Assembly (NCBI GenBank): GCA_009829735.1
Contig: CM020618.1
Span: 26,074,788 to 26,138,787 of the forward strand
Length of the DNA: 64,000 nt
Source: Pyropia yezoensis
Lineage: Eukaryota > Rhodophyta > Bangiophyceae > Bangiales > Bangiaceae
Reading direction: 5' to 3'
Each line of letters starts with the position of its first letter. The stretch's first letter is position 1. Of the stretch, positions 52,624-63,841 are shown in pieces. A program made the position numbers and the translations under genes. Under the pieces are notes generated by a model, which saw nothing but the letters and a program-made list of their open reading frames with translations, was not told the origin of the DNA and did no database searches.

Positions 52624-53538
52624 ATGGCGGACGATACTCAAGAACGTCCTTCCCCCCCGCCAACCCTTCTTGCAGCTCCTTTGACAGCCGCCGCCCTGAT
52701 CCCACAGGCGTCAGCGGCACTCTCGGCCCGACCAGAGGCGGCCGAAGCGGTCAACAATGCGGCAAGCGCTGCTCTCGATGCCGTTCGCCAAGCACTGCAA
52801 GACAACTCCATCCCCCCAGCTCTACCCGCACCCTCAGCTCCCGGGACGTCTGGAATCGTTGCTTCAGGCGCCCCACGCGGCGAGCGACCAACCAGCGCCG
52901 CCCTCCACGCCGTCGGACAAGCAATACAAGACCCGCCTCCCTCACCAGCTCTACCCGCACCCCCAGCTCCCGAGGTGCCTGGGGCTGCTGCTCACGGCGC
53001 CCCACGCGGAGATCGACCGTGGAGGGCAAGCCTCACCATCCAGCAGAAGCAGCTGCTCATAACGCAAGTTGACGACAAGATCCCTCGCGCCGTGTTGGCG
53101 CAGATGTATGGAATCTCCAAGCGGACCATCCACAGCGTTTCTGCGCGGCGGCGAGAGGTGTGGGCCGCTGCTGCAGCGGGCGCCCCCTCCTTTGCGCGGG
53201 GCGTCCAACCATGTCGTTTTCCGCTGGTACACTCCATCCTTTTCGAATGGTTTATGCACATTCGCAACATGGGGCGCAAGACGATGCCCCTCTCTCGGCT
53301 GGCCTTGTCTGTTAAGGCCCGCGAGCTGGCGCAACGCCATTATCCAGTGCAGGACTTCTCGGCGTCGAATGGGTTCGTCGACCGCTGGGCAAGGCGCCAC
53401 AGAGTTCGGAGCGTCCACCTCCACGGCTCCGGTGGCGGCGCGGATGTTGTGGAAGAGGAAGCAAGAATGGCGGAACTAAGGGCAAAAATGGTTGGCCTCC
53501 ACCCAGACTGTATTCTGAACATGGACGAGGCGGCGCTG
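52624..53538 (+). pseudogene. pogo/Tigger-like transposase, N-terminal part, cut by family B LTR
   Basis: ATG at 52624. After a Pro/Ala-rich leader with two repeated LPAP..PRG(E/D)RP modules comes a psq-type helix-turn-helix (TIQQKQLL...AQMYGISKRTIHSV, about 53035-53140), a CENP-B-like second DNA-binding domain (about 53225-53420), and the start of the DDE domain with DCILNMDEAAL, whose Asp is the first catalytic residue. The reading is cut 3-5 codons later by the LTR at 53539. A Tc1/mariner-superfamily transposase of the pogo group, or a domesticated CENP-B/jerky-like gene; the rest lies beyond the inserted element. Confidence 0.8.
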
Positions 53539-53903
53539 TGTAGCAATATGGTTGGCCGTATTGTAACCCTAATATTAGGGGGGGGCTACTTCTAACCCAT
53601 AACCCTCAATATGATAGTTCGTACTGGTTACGGTATCTATATGTTACGTATGACCAGAGGGACTTGCATCTTGGGGTGGGGGGTAGTTAGTAGTGTCTCC
53701 GAGGGTTTATAACGTGGGGGCCGGCGGCGAATCCACCGCCGGCCAAGGTAGAACAACAAACCCCTCCCATTTGGGCTCCCATCTTGGTCCCGTGGCTTGC
53801 GCTCCAAGGACAGCAACCTTGGCCTCCCGGTGACGTTGGTGCCGATCCCCCTTGGTGAGTGTTCCCTGAGAGTGGACGTGCGACGGATTCCTATTGTGCT
53901 ACA
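53539..53903 (+). repeat. 5' LTR of family B copy B2
   Basis: 365 bp, TGTAGCAATATGG to ATTGTGCTACA. Holds a perfect 14-nt palindrome CCCTAATATTAGGG at 53567-53580, a TATA-like box and a strong hairpin (listed separately). The left flank is the pogo-like transposase. Confidence 0.94.
53706..53744 (+). promoter_or_regulatory. LTR TATA-like box followed by GC hairpin
   Basis: TTTATAA at 53706-53712, then an inverted repeat with 9-bp arms GGCCGGCGG (53719-53727) and CCGCCGGCC (53736-53744) around an 8-nt loop. Both features are kept in the B1 LTR (near 13685-13722). Transcription would start at or just past the hairpin, so it may fold at the RNA 5' end. Promoter role is inferred. Confidence 0.5.
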
Positions 53904-53904
53904 T

Positions 53905-53922
53905 TGGTGGAGCAGCAGGGGA
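53905..53922 (+). other. Primer-binding site of family B copy B2
   Basis: TGGTGGAGCAGCAGGGGA one base after the LTR end; same as in B1 and element C. Confidence 0.88.
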
Positions 53923-54068
53923 CGGGTTTCCGTCACCCTTGTGGTGACGCCGTCTTCGGCCCTGGCACACGGATAGGGATCCGGTCCTTTTCTTGTACTC
54001 GTGGTGTTGCGACCTGATCGATTGTGTTGAGTTTTTACCTTTGACTGTGATCTACTGTTATTGTGACT

Positions 54069-56252
54069 ATGTCTACCCAAGAGACGGGGACCGTTCAAGA
54101 TGACGGATCGGCGTCGACGCCGACCCCTGAGGTGACTACGGGAACCGAGATCGGGAACCCGATCGACAACATTGAGACGCCAATGCTTTCCGGTGCCGGA
54201 TCGACGTTTGGCACGGCTCGGACGGCAGGAGGCGGGGGCCCGCCTCAACTGTCGTCGACCGACCTCACTCCGCCGCCTCCTTCACCAGGGGATTCCCTGA
54301 TGGCATCATTGGCCCGCATCGAGGCCCGGTTTTCCGGACTCGACGCTCGCCAGGAGCGGACGGAGGACGCGATGGCAGTGTTGATGTCAACACGCCACAC
54401 GACGGGACCCCGTCGTGTTCCTCCCACACCAGTACGGTTCGAACCGGCCGGACTACTTTCGGAGTCCACCAGGGTCAACCCCGGTGTTGCTACTCCTGGA
54501 CAACCCCCGGACACAGTGGGGTATGGATCCGACTCGTCGGCAGAGTTGGAACGGAGTCACACGGAGCGATACGCTCGGAGCACCCGAAGCGGACTCCGCG
54601 GACACGACCCGGCGGATACTTACGCCGGTGGAGAGTCGGTTATTGGGGGAGGGGGTACCCTCTCACAGTATCCCCACGACGAAGGAGGCCAGGCAGCTCG
54701 GGTTCCCGAGGTGCCGACGCCTGAAGTACCACCGTCAGTGGTGGAAGCTAAGACCGCGCAGGTACCTGCGAGCCTACTGAAGCGGATGGAGTCCGATGAG
54801 TTTGCTCATCAACTGGCTAAGCGACTGGATACCCAGGACGCTGACACGGAGATCATCAACGAAGTCTTCAGGTCGGTACTGACTCCCGAACGTTATCGTT
54901 TGGAAGACCGATCTACCACCGTATCGGAATCGATGCGTAATACGTCGCACCGAGCGATCCGCTCTATGCAGACCCTTATGAAGAGAGTCCCTATGTTCGG
55001 GGGCCCCAACGGACGTCCGTTGGCAGTCATCGGCTTCTTGACAAGCTTCAAGGCAGCCGCAGACAAGGCGCTCGTCAACGAGGGGCTGGCCCTGGAGATC
55101 CTCCCGTTCTTTGTTGAAGAACTGGTGCGAGGCATCCTTCGCCAGGCATCCCCGATGCCGGGAATGAGGGTCGCGGCCACCCCCATGGATTACCGTGGGA
55201 TCCTCAAGGAGCTGCTGAGCAGTTAACTCAGTGAGGACAAGTGCGAGGACCACTACCGGGCCCTGCGCACTGCCACCGCCCAGAGCTGGGAGGATGAGGA
55301 GATGTTCGGACGACGGATTCAAGAGCTCGACTACGAGCTGGGGAAGCTCCTCGGAGAAGGGGAACTACGGGCCATCCTGTTCGCAGGAGTACCCAACTAC
55401 GTGCGGATATCCGCACGGGGAGCCAATACGGCCCGGACGAACTTCAGTCGACTGATGCATATGTGCAAGTCCCTAGGGGACGCCTACCGGGTTCTACACC
55501 CGGAATGTGCCTTGGCCCCGAAGCCCAAGGGTGAGGGAGGCAAGCCCAGTCTTACCCCGGTACCGAGGCAAGAGAAGGTGGAACGTAAGGCCGCACCAGT
55601 ACTGGTGGCGACCGAACATACCCCTACGGGCGAGGATGAACCTCTAGTTGACCAACAGGGCCACCTGTTGCTACCGGCGACGCCGGTGATTGATGAGCAC
55701 GGTACGGTAGCGTACATCGCCCCGGCTGGGACCCAGTTCCAGGTCAACGAGGGAGCAGGACGGCGCGTCCCGTATGTGCGGACGATGGGGTATGCCCCGG
55801 TTACGGGTAACCCCCACCAGCCCCTGCCTACATGGGCAGTACGTACGGAGGCACCTCCGCAGATTGCGGGCCGACCCAACCGGTTGGGAGAGTCCATGTT
55901 CCGCTTGACCCAAGGACCCAAGGCCTACCAGGGAGCAGGCACTCAAGCGCCCGAGGGAGGCAACGGCAGCTACGGGGCTACCCCGATGCGAACTCAAGGA
56001 GGGACCGGCACGTCCGGATGTATGTTGTGTGGGGATCCCCAGCACTGGGTGTCTTCCTGCCCACTCATCCCCGAGAAGTCTCGGCGGGCAGCGGCGCAAC
56101 GCAAGGCATCCACCGGGGGGTATCCCGCCAGAGCACCCGGACCCGCACCGGGTAGGCAGCCAGCTCCAGGTGGAGTACTGGCCGTCGAGGAGGCACCTCC
56201 GCAGCCGGATGTCCCGGCGGACAGCACCCTACCAAGGGCGGGAAACGAGTAA
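54069..56252 (+). pseudogene. gag: Gag of family B copy B2, single nonsense codon
   Basis: ATG 54069, ancestral stop at 56250-56252. Same length and domain order as the B1 gag: acidic Ser/Thr/Pro-rich start, capsid-like middle, CCHC knuckle near 56015-56060. TAA at 55224-55226 replaces a Tyr codon of B1; otherwise one open frame. Confidence 0.92.
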
Positions 56253-56260
56253 GAGGAAGG

Positions 56261-59200
56261 ATGACCGGGGGGCGCTGGGGTAACCCAAGCAAGCCACCCC
56301 GGAGTACCGCGGGGAAAGCCCCACGGAGAGCGCGGTTGAGCCGACGCCGCATCAACCCCCGGGTACACCTTCCGGCCCCGACGACACGGCGTCAGAAGGT
56401 TGATGACCAACCACCGAGGTTGGGAGGAGAGGACGGGAAGCCCCGTCACATGGAACCAGACAAGGGCCCTGTTCAGGATGCCCGAGCTACACCGGATATC
56501 GGTGTAGGCCACGTGCTGTTTACCTTGGAGAACTTCAAGGTATCAGCCACACTGGGGGTTGACCCCCAGTCGACACGATCGTACTACCCTGTACTGGATA
56601 CAGGGGCTGGACCCAACCTTATCCGGAAGGATACCCTCCCGGACAAGTGGCTTCCGCGAGTCAGAGTGACTCGGGGACCCACCATCAAGGACGCAAATGG
56701 TCGCCTCATTCGTACGACAGCAGCGATGTCGCTGCGGGTTACCATCGGGGAACTCACCACGGAAGTCGACTTCCTGGTGTGTGAGACCCTATCGGTGCCC
56801 TGCATACTGGGGTGCACCTTCATCAACGTTCACGTTGATGCAATCCGGCCAGGCCGGAGGACCGTCGAGCTTCAAGAAGCCGACGGGACGAAGCGAGGAC
56901 ACACGGCTATCGTCAGGGACCTGACGCTACAAGGGAGCCACGTTAACGTGGCTGAGGTGTACGCAAGTGTCGAGCCGAAGACACTTCGGTTGGCCAAGCG
57001 AACTCGCTTTGAGCCGTTGTCGGAGACAGTCCTCCCGGTTAACTGTGACCTCGCAGGCATCTGCAGAGTCAAGTCCAACTTGCGGACGTACAAGCGCCAT
57101 GGGTTGACCATGGCCAACGGTCTCATAGACCTCCCATCAGGAGAGTCGTCCCTCCTAGTGATGGCGAACTATCGCCGTAAGGCAGTCACCCTCCCGAAGG
57201 GAACTATCCTCGGGATTGCCGAGCTCTACGAAGGAGATATCCTTACCCCTGACAAGGAAGGTCAAGTGGAACCACTTGAGGTGCTGGCGGTCGCCGAGAC
57301 CACCGAGCGACAGCAACCCGATGACGGGAAGCCTAGTCGACCATCATTACGGGCGGATATTCCGCCGAAGGACCAAGAAGCATTGAAGGCACTGGCCGAG
57401 GCTGACCTCGACCACCTTCCCCCTTCCGTAGCCGAAGGGGTACGACGGATGTTAAGAAAGCATGACGTCATGTGGACAGGCGGAGCCCTGGGTACCATTG
57501 GGGCAACCCAACATCGTATTGACCTGGTACCAGGCGCACGCCCCGCCCGGTCATAACCGCACCGAGCGGGACCTATGCAACGAGAGATCGTTGATGGAGA
57601 AGTGAAGAGGATGAGTGAAGCGAAGGTGATACGACCTTCGATGTCGGAGTGGGGTACCCCAGTCGTTGTCGTACCGAAGAAGGATCAAACCCCTCGGTTT
57701 TGCATCGATTATCGACGCCTCAACTTGGTTACCAAGAAGGACTCCTACCCTTTACCAAGGATGGATGAATGCATCGACTCCCTGGGGGAAGCTACGGTGT
57801 TTACCACCGTCGACTGCAATGCCGGATACTGGCAGATCCCGGTGGCGGACGAGGATATCCCCAAGACGGCATTCATCTGTCATAGTGGAGTGTACGAGTT
57901 CCTAAGGATGCCCTTCGGATTGTCCAACGCCCCCGCTACATTCCAGCGGGCTATCGACATTATACTGTCGGGGGTGAAGTGGCGTAACTGCCTAGTGTAC
58001 CTCGATGACGTCATCGTCTTCTCGCGTAACATGGATGACCATGTGCAACATGTTGACGAGGTACTCACCCTCTTGAGGAACGCCGGGGTAACCCTGCGTC
58101 TGAAGAAGTGCGCCTTCTTCCAACAGACGGTCGAGTATCTGGGCCACCAGATAACCCCTGGTAAACTAGAGGTACTCGAAGCCAATACCCGGGCACTCCG
58201 GGATGCCCGGTTTCCTAACACCCAGACGCAGCTCAAGAGCTTCCTGGGAATGTGCAATGTATACCGACGGTTCGTCAAGGACTTCGCTCGGATAGCTAAA
58301 CCGTTAACGGTTCTTACGAGCAGTACCCTGCCCAAGGTACTCCAACCCCCTTCGCCTAGCGAAGAGGAGGCATTCGAGTCGCTGAAGCGAGCCCTACTAT
58401 CCCCACCCGTCCTTGCGTTACCGCACCGACGGGGTACCTTCGTCATCGATGTCGATGCGTGCGACACCCAAGTGGGATGCACCCTGCTACAGGGGGAGAC
58501 GTTGATCGGTACCGATAACGTTATCCCGGACCTACGTCCGGTAGGCTACTTCAGCCGGACACTCAACCCGGCTGAGCGTAACTATAGTGCCACCGAGCGT
58601 GAATGCCTCGGAGTTATATGGGCAGTGCAACTGCTCCGTCCATACCTGGAGGGCTCCAGGTTCATCGTGAGGTCCGACCACGAACCCCTACGATGGCTCC
58701 TCAACCTTGGTGACAAGGATTCCGATAGCCATGGGAGGCTAGCCCGATGGAGGCTAAAAATGGCCGAGCACGACTACCGTACCGTGTATAAGTCTGGGTC
58801 AACCCACCATCTCGGAGAAGCATTGTCTCGACTCGACACCCCGAGCGGGGATACCCGCCCGGTGGACGAGGACATCCCGGTGGTACCGGTCTGCATGGTG
58901 GGTAATGCTACCCAGGGTATGGTTGACCATACCATGGCACACCTTGCGTGCCCATTGACCCTCGCGGACTTCCGCGAGGCACAAGCCAATGACGACGACT
59001 GTAGACGTCATCGCGCTAACCTCCTGGCCGGCACGGCCGGAATCTTCTCCGAGAATGAAGACGGACTCATATACCGGCGGGCACCCGCCGATGGACGACA
59101 TCAAGTCGTGGTTCCCGTGTCCTTACGGCAAGCCGTCATGGAACGAGAACACGAGAACCCCACAGCCGGACACCCGGGGGGTTCACGTATGTTCGCAGCA

Positions 59201-60427
59201 ATGCGAAGGTTCTTCTATTGGCCAGCAATGGCCGTCGACGTGGTCGACCACGTAAGGGGATGCCACCCCTGTGCGCGCAGCCGCATGAGTCTACATAGGC
59301 AGGCGTCTGCCATGAAGCTATTCCCACCCGATGGGCCCAACGAGCAAGTCGCTATCGACATACTCGGGCCACTTCCGGTAACGGAAGAAGGGAACAGGTA
59401 CATCCTAGTCATGTCTGACCGTTTCACTAAGCTGTCACGAGCGGCAGCCATCCCGAATGATACGGCATACACGATTATGAACGCAGTGGTTGACCACTGG
59501 ATCAGTGCATACGGAGTCATGAAGCAACTCCTCTCCGATAACGGAGCAAACCTTACGTCAGCATTCTGCACTAAGGTCCTGGGCATGTTCGGCATCGAAC
59601 CACGTCGGGCATCCGACTACCACCCGCAAACCAACGGGCAGGTGGAGCGGTTCAACCGCACCATCGTCAAGATGCTACAGTGCTACGTGGCAGAGCACAC
59701 GAACACTTGGGACAGGCTTCTGTCCGTACTCACCCTGGCATACAATGCCAGGCCACATCGGAGCACAAACATCGCTCCGCTGGAGTGGGTCATGCCACTA
59801 GGCGTCGGTAACCTGACGCTGCCGCCAGGCAGGTGCACTCGGTATGATACACCGAAAGGCCGACCGGCCGAACGTATACACCTAGCTTGGTTGTCCAAGC
59901 TATCATGGATGATACCGAAGCTCAAGGGTGCCCTTGACAGAACACAACTTCGATACAAGAAGAACTTTGACACCCGGCTACGGGTGCGCAACGCAACCCT
60001 GGTAACAGGTGACTGGGTCTACATCAGACACCAGAAGTTCCGGGGGAACAAGCTCATGCAACCGGTCAAGGGACCGTACCAGATTCTCCACAGAGATGAC
60101 CACTCTGTTATCTTACACTCTGACACGGAGATCCAACGCATCAGTGTGAATGATGTCACACCTGCTCCGAAGCCGGAACAGCCTCAGCCGGTACCGGCTG
60201 GGTTGCTACATGAAGCTCTTACAACCCACCGGTCAGATGACCCGGTGGGACCGGATGGGATTCCATACCAAGTAGAGAGCGTGGTCGGACACACCGACCC
60301 GGACCTACCAGGACCCTGGTACGTCAAGGTTATGTGGGTCGGATACGACTCACCCACCTGGGAACAGGCGGCGAATATACCCCGCCAACTCCTCATGCTT
60401 TACATGAGGCGACGACGCCTACTGTAA
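56261..60427 (+). pseudogene. pol: Pol of family B copy B2 (PR-RT-RNase H-IN-chromodomain), one in-frame stop
   Basis: ATG 56261, 8 bp after the gag stop, ends at 60427. Protease DTGAGP about 56600, YLDD at 57998-58009, RNase H from about 58440, integrase HHCC about 59142-59280, catalytic core with DNG about 59538 and GQVERF about 59640, chromodomain about 60270-60400. TAA at 57554-57556 lies between protease and RT; the frame is unchanged either side, so it is a point mutation or a readthrough stop. The RNase H motif usually ADALSR is GEALSR here, an Asp-to-Glu change. Confidence 0.93.
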
Positions 60428-60881
60428 CAACCCAACCGACACCGACTTCGGCGGTTGGGGGGTGAGGCTTATACCTACTAAGTAGGGTGTGACATGGTTA
60501 CGGCAGACTTAAGTTTCTAAGTCGAACCAAGCTTAGGCAACTAAGTAGAGTCAAGCTTAGGTAACTAAGTAAAACCTGAACCTTAATAAGTTAACTTGAA
60601 GGTAAAGGCTAACTTCGATAATATCGAAGTAACTAGGGGGCTTACACGGGAGGATGACCTCCCCAAGCCAAGACACAAAGTGAGGGAGGATGACCTCCCC
60701 AAGCATGAACCAACCGGAAGAAGTTGGACGGGAGGCAAGGCACCACTGAGCCAGAAGGGGTACTCCCCAGGGCAGCAAACAGAGGCAAGCAATGCCCCCA
60801 AAGGGGATGAGTTTATACTCACTACTACCCGGCTACCATAAGGGCCACCGGGTCCCTCTCCCGTACAAACAATAACACTCC
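60428..60881. terminator. Convergent spacer with repeats and hairpins (family B)
   Basis: 450 bp between pol and the aORF stop. AT-richer than its surroundings. It has imperfect repeats of AAGCTTAGG..AACTAAGTA (60500-60570), a hairpin ACTTCGATAATATCGAAGT near 60611-60629, and two direct copies of GGGAGGATGACCTCCCCAAG (about 60648 and 60684), each itself an inverted repeat. Position suggests 3'-end formation for both transcripts. Confidence 0.45.
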
Positions 60882-63254
60882 TCAGTGGGTAGACCCACTG
60901 CCCGAGGGAGGCCACTCACGCGTAAGCGCGTATACCTCCGTGCTCCACCGGTCGGCAATCTCACGACGGTCAATCACCCGAGTTACCTCGGTGCATAGCT
61001 GGACGAGGGTGCTGCAGCCAGCCTCCACGTCCTCCAGAGCTTTCTGGAGGCGGTCAAGCACACCACCGAAGCAACGCGCTGACCCAACCAGCGCAGCACC
61101 TGGGGGGATATCCCCCCAGCTAACAGAGAGACCCTCCCGCATTGCGCGGGCAACAAGGGCGTCAACGCCCTCATACCAGAGACGGGGACCCCCCGTCATG
61201 TAGGACAGGGGCGGGAGGTGACACTGGCGCGGCCAGAGGAGCCACAGGAGCCGACACGGCTACCACCGGAGCCGGTGGCACCTGATACGAGGCTCGGTAG
61301 GACCCTACCGAAGGGTCTCCACCGTAACCCCGGCGGGGCTCCGCCCGACGACGGGACACCTCACGCTCCCCACCCGCAGAGCCCCACTCTCGGGGACGAC
61401 GGCCAACCGCCGCCGGTATCGGGTTACCGAACGACGGGGCAAGGACCTGAAGAGGGTCATGGATAACCATGGGAATACCCAGGTCAGGAACGGCCTCGGT
61501 GGACGCCCACCCATGGCAACTAGGCTCACCCGGCTGAGTACGCCGGATACGCAACGAGTGACGAGGCAAGGGGGAAGCCCCAGCCTGCGGGTCCCGATAC
61601 GGGGGAAGGGCCAACACCCCAGCCCAGTTCACGGCATCGTGAACAGCCAGCAGAGCCTCGAACTCCCGGGCCAACCCGGTCTTGGCAGCTATCAGGTCCA
61701 CGCCCAACTGCGCGATGTGCCGACGGACACCCGTCGGAAGATGAAACAGGCGCCCCTGCCGGCGGACGGACAGCAAGAAGGAGGACGCCTGCCCGAGGGT
61801 AACCTCAAGGGTGAAGGTACCCTGCAACGGGTGGACCGGCCGGGAGGCCAACACACTCCCGAAGTATCGGAGACAGGAGCCGGTGTCAAACCGGAAAGCA
61901 GGGGCGGGTTCCCACCCCTCCTGCCATAGCGGCGGGCGCACGGGAGTGTATACCGGCGCACGACCGTTGCCGGTCTGCAACGCACACGTTATATCCGTGC
62001 GAAACGCATCCGCCATGACACCATGGTTACGTCGCCAGCTCGACGCCGACTTCAACCCCGCCATAGGCGGGTAGGGAGCCGTCAACGACAGATACGGGGA
62101 TACCCCCGGGTAGTAATCAAAGTCGGGATACCGACCGGTACTGCCCACCGTCTCCCCAAACGCAACCGGCTCCGCCGCCGCCGCAATCCCCCGAGCACTA
62201 GCCGGGTAGTCAATCTCCCGCGGCAACGCGGGGGCAATCAGGTCGCATACCCCGAAGGCGGGGTCGAGGTAGACCTCACCCCGTCCCACCCGGGTGCGCC
62301 AGAGCTGCGCATGCCGGTCGTCCGGCTGACTCAGGATCCAATGGTGTTCCACTCGCACCGCGTTCGGCTGGTTGACCAGCCGCACCAACTCCCGCTTCCA
62401 ACTCGGGTCCACCTTGACGCGCCGGGAGGACTCTCCACGGGGATGGGGCAGGTGGAAGTCCACCCGCATCCGCCCATCGGACTCCATTGACTCTTGCAAA
62501 GTCAGGCCTCGGACCCGAGCCACCAAGTCGAACATCGACATGGCGGGTTGACCCGCCGCCACGGCGACGCCGCCACCCAACGGGGCAACCCGGGCAAGAC
62601 CAGGAAGAATAGGGGGCGCCGGGGGGATGCCCCACCGGAAGAGGGGCCGGCGCCGGAGTCGCACGCGGCCGAGGAGAAAGAAGAAGGACGGGCGCCCGCC
62701 CGGAGTAACTACCGGAGTCCACTGCCATCGGTGTAGACCCACCTTGACCACCAGACGCCCGCGGCACCGCGGGCAGAGCATCGCCGCCACCCAGACCCGA
62801 CGTGGGGTACCACGGGGGCAGCACGGGTAGACCCGCTATCCGCCGCAGCGGACACACCAACCGGGCGGGCACCCGCGCCGTCTTGACCCGCCGGACTGGA
62901 CGGGGTGCCAACACCACCATCCGCCACGCCGGCGACACCGTCATGGGGTAGAGCCACGCCGGTACCGGCGACAGAAGCCATCCGGGCCGCCGGAGGAGAA
63001 GCGGTAGAAGCCACCGCTGCACGCGGTTGTCCGCCACCCGAAGGAGCCGTCGTGCCGCTACACACGGACGACAACCCGCCCGGCGCGCCGTCCGGGGCCA
63101 CACGAACGGTCACCCGGTCGTCCTCGTCCTCCGACGAGCTCGCTAGGAAGCACTCGGCGGCGGTGGCGGAGACGGGAACGTCGTCCACCATCACCTCTTC
63201 CCCCTCTTCAGGCAGGAGGTCGTCCTCGCCCCCGGGTACCTGGGGGTCCGACAT
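60882..63254 (-). pseudogene. Antisense ORF of family B (aORF-B), frame broken or spliced
   Basis: Opposite strand to pol, between pol and 3' LTR, as in family A. ATG at 63252-63254 opens an acidic Ser/Glu/Asp-rich N-terminus (to about 62709, another frame); the main part is 62781-61171 with no stop, and the last 105 codons (61199-60882) are in a third frame, the switch falling at a G6 run near 61190. The main part includes a CPRC pair at its start, a basic stretch, then a block YFGSV...VRRQGRLFHLP...VNW (about 61615-61875) that aligns with the aORF-A block. Frame changes may be indels or an intron near 62720-62800. Function unknown. Confidence 0.65.
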
Positions 63255-63830
63255 GGTGCAACCGGGGTGGCAGGGGCGCCCCTTGCAGAAAAGCCGAGGC
63301 CGGCTCGACCCGGTACGAGGAACGCTCGCGCGGACGAGCCAAGGAAGCGCGGGCGCCCGCGCTTATGACCACAAACGGCCACGAGAAGCGCCGCAGGCGC
63401 GCGGGTCGACCCGCGCTCCACGAGGCTACGAACGAGCTCCACCCAGGCTCCTGGGCGGGCCGGGCCACACCCCCGTACGGGGCAACCAAGAGGGGTTCAC
63501 CCCGAAACCGCCCCCGCGAAAGCGGGAGCGGCCGCCCCCATTCACTCGGTAACACGAGAGGGGCTCCCCTACCACCAGACACCTGGTGGCGGATCCGCTT
63601 GCACCACCCCTCGGAAAGGGGGGTCGTAAACAGAACCCGCATCGGGAAATTAACGGTCCGGAAAACGGATCGTGTGTGTACCACACAAAGGGGGCACCCC
63701 CCTCAGACAACCTCGAAAAGGGGTGTCTGTCGCGACGGGGCGCAAAGCCCCACCCGACGGGTAAACGGTCACGCGACCCACTTACATTCGGTAACCCGAA
63801 TGCAACTCGACCCGAGGACGGGCCGAATCT
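63255..63830. other. Leader of aORF-B, no gene
   Basis: About 575 bp between the aORF-B start and the polypurine tract. Short ORFs on both strands look incidental. The equivalent stretch in family A is about 340 bp. Confidence 0.45.
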
Positions 63831-63841
63831 AAGGGGGGATA
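63831..63841 (+). other. Polypurine tract of family B copy B2
   Basis: AAGGGGGGATA directly before the TG of the 3' LTR; mostly purine with one T, weaker than the family A tract. Confidence 0.75.
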
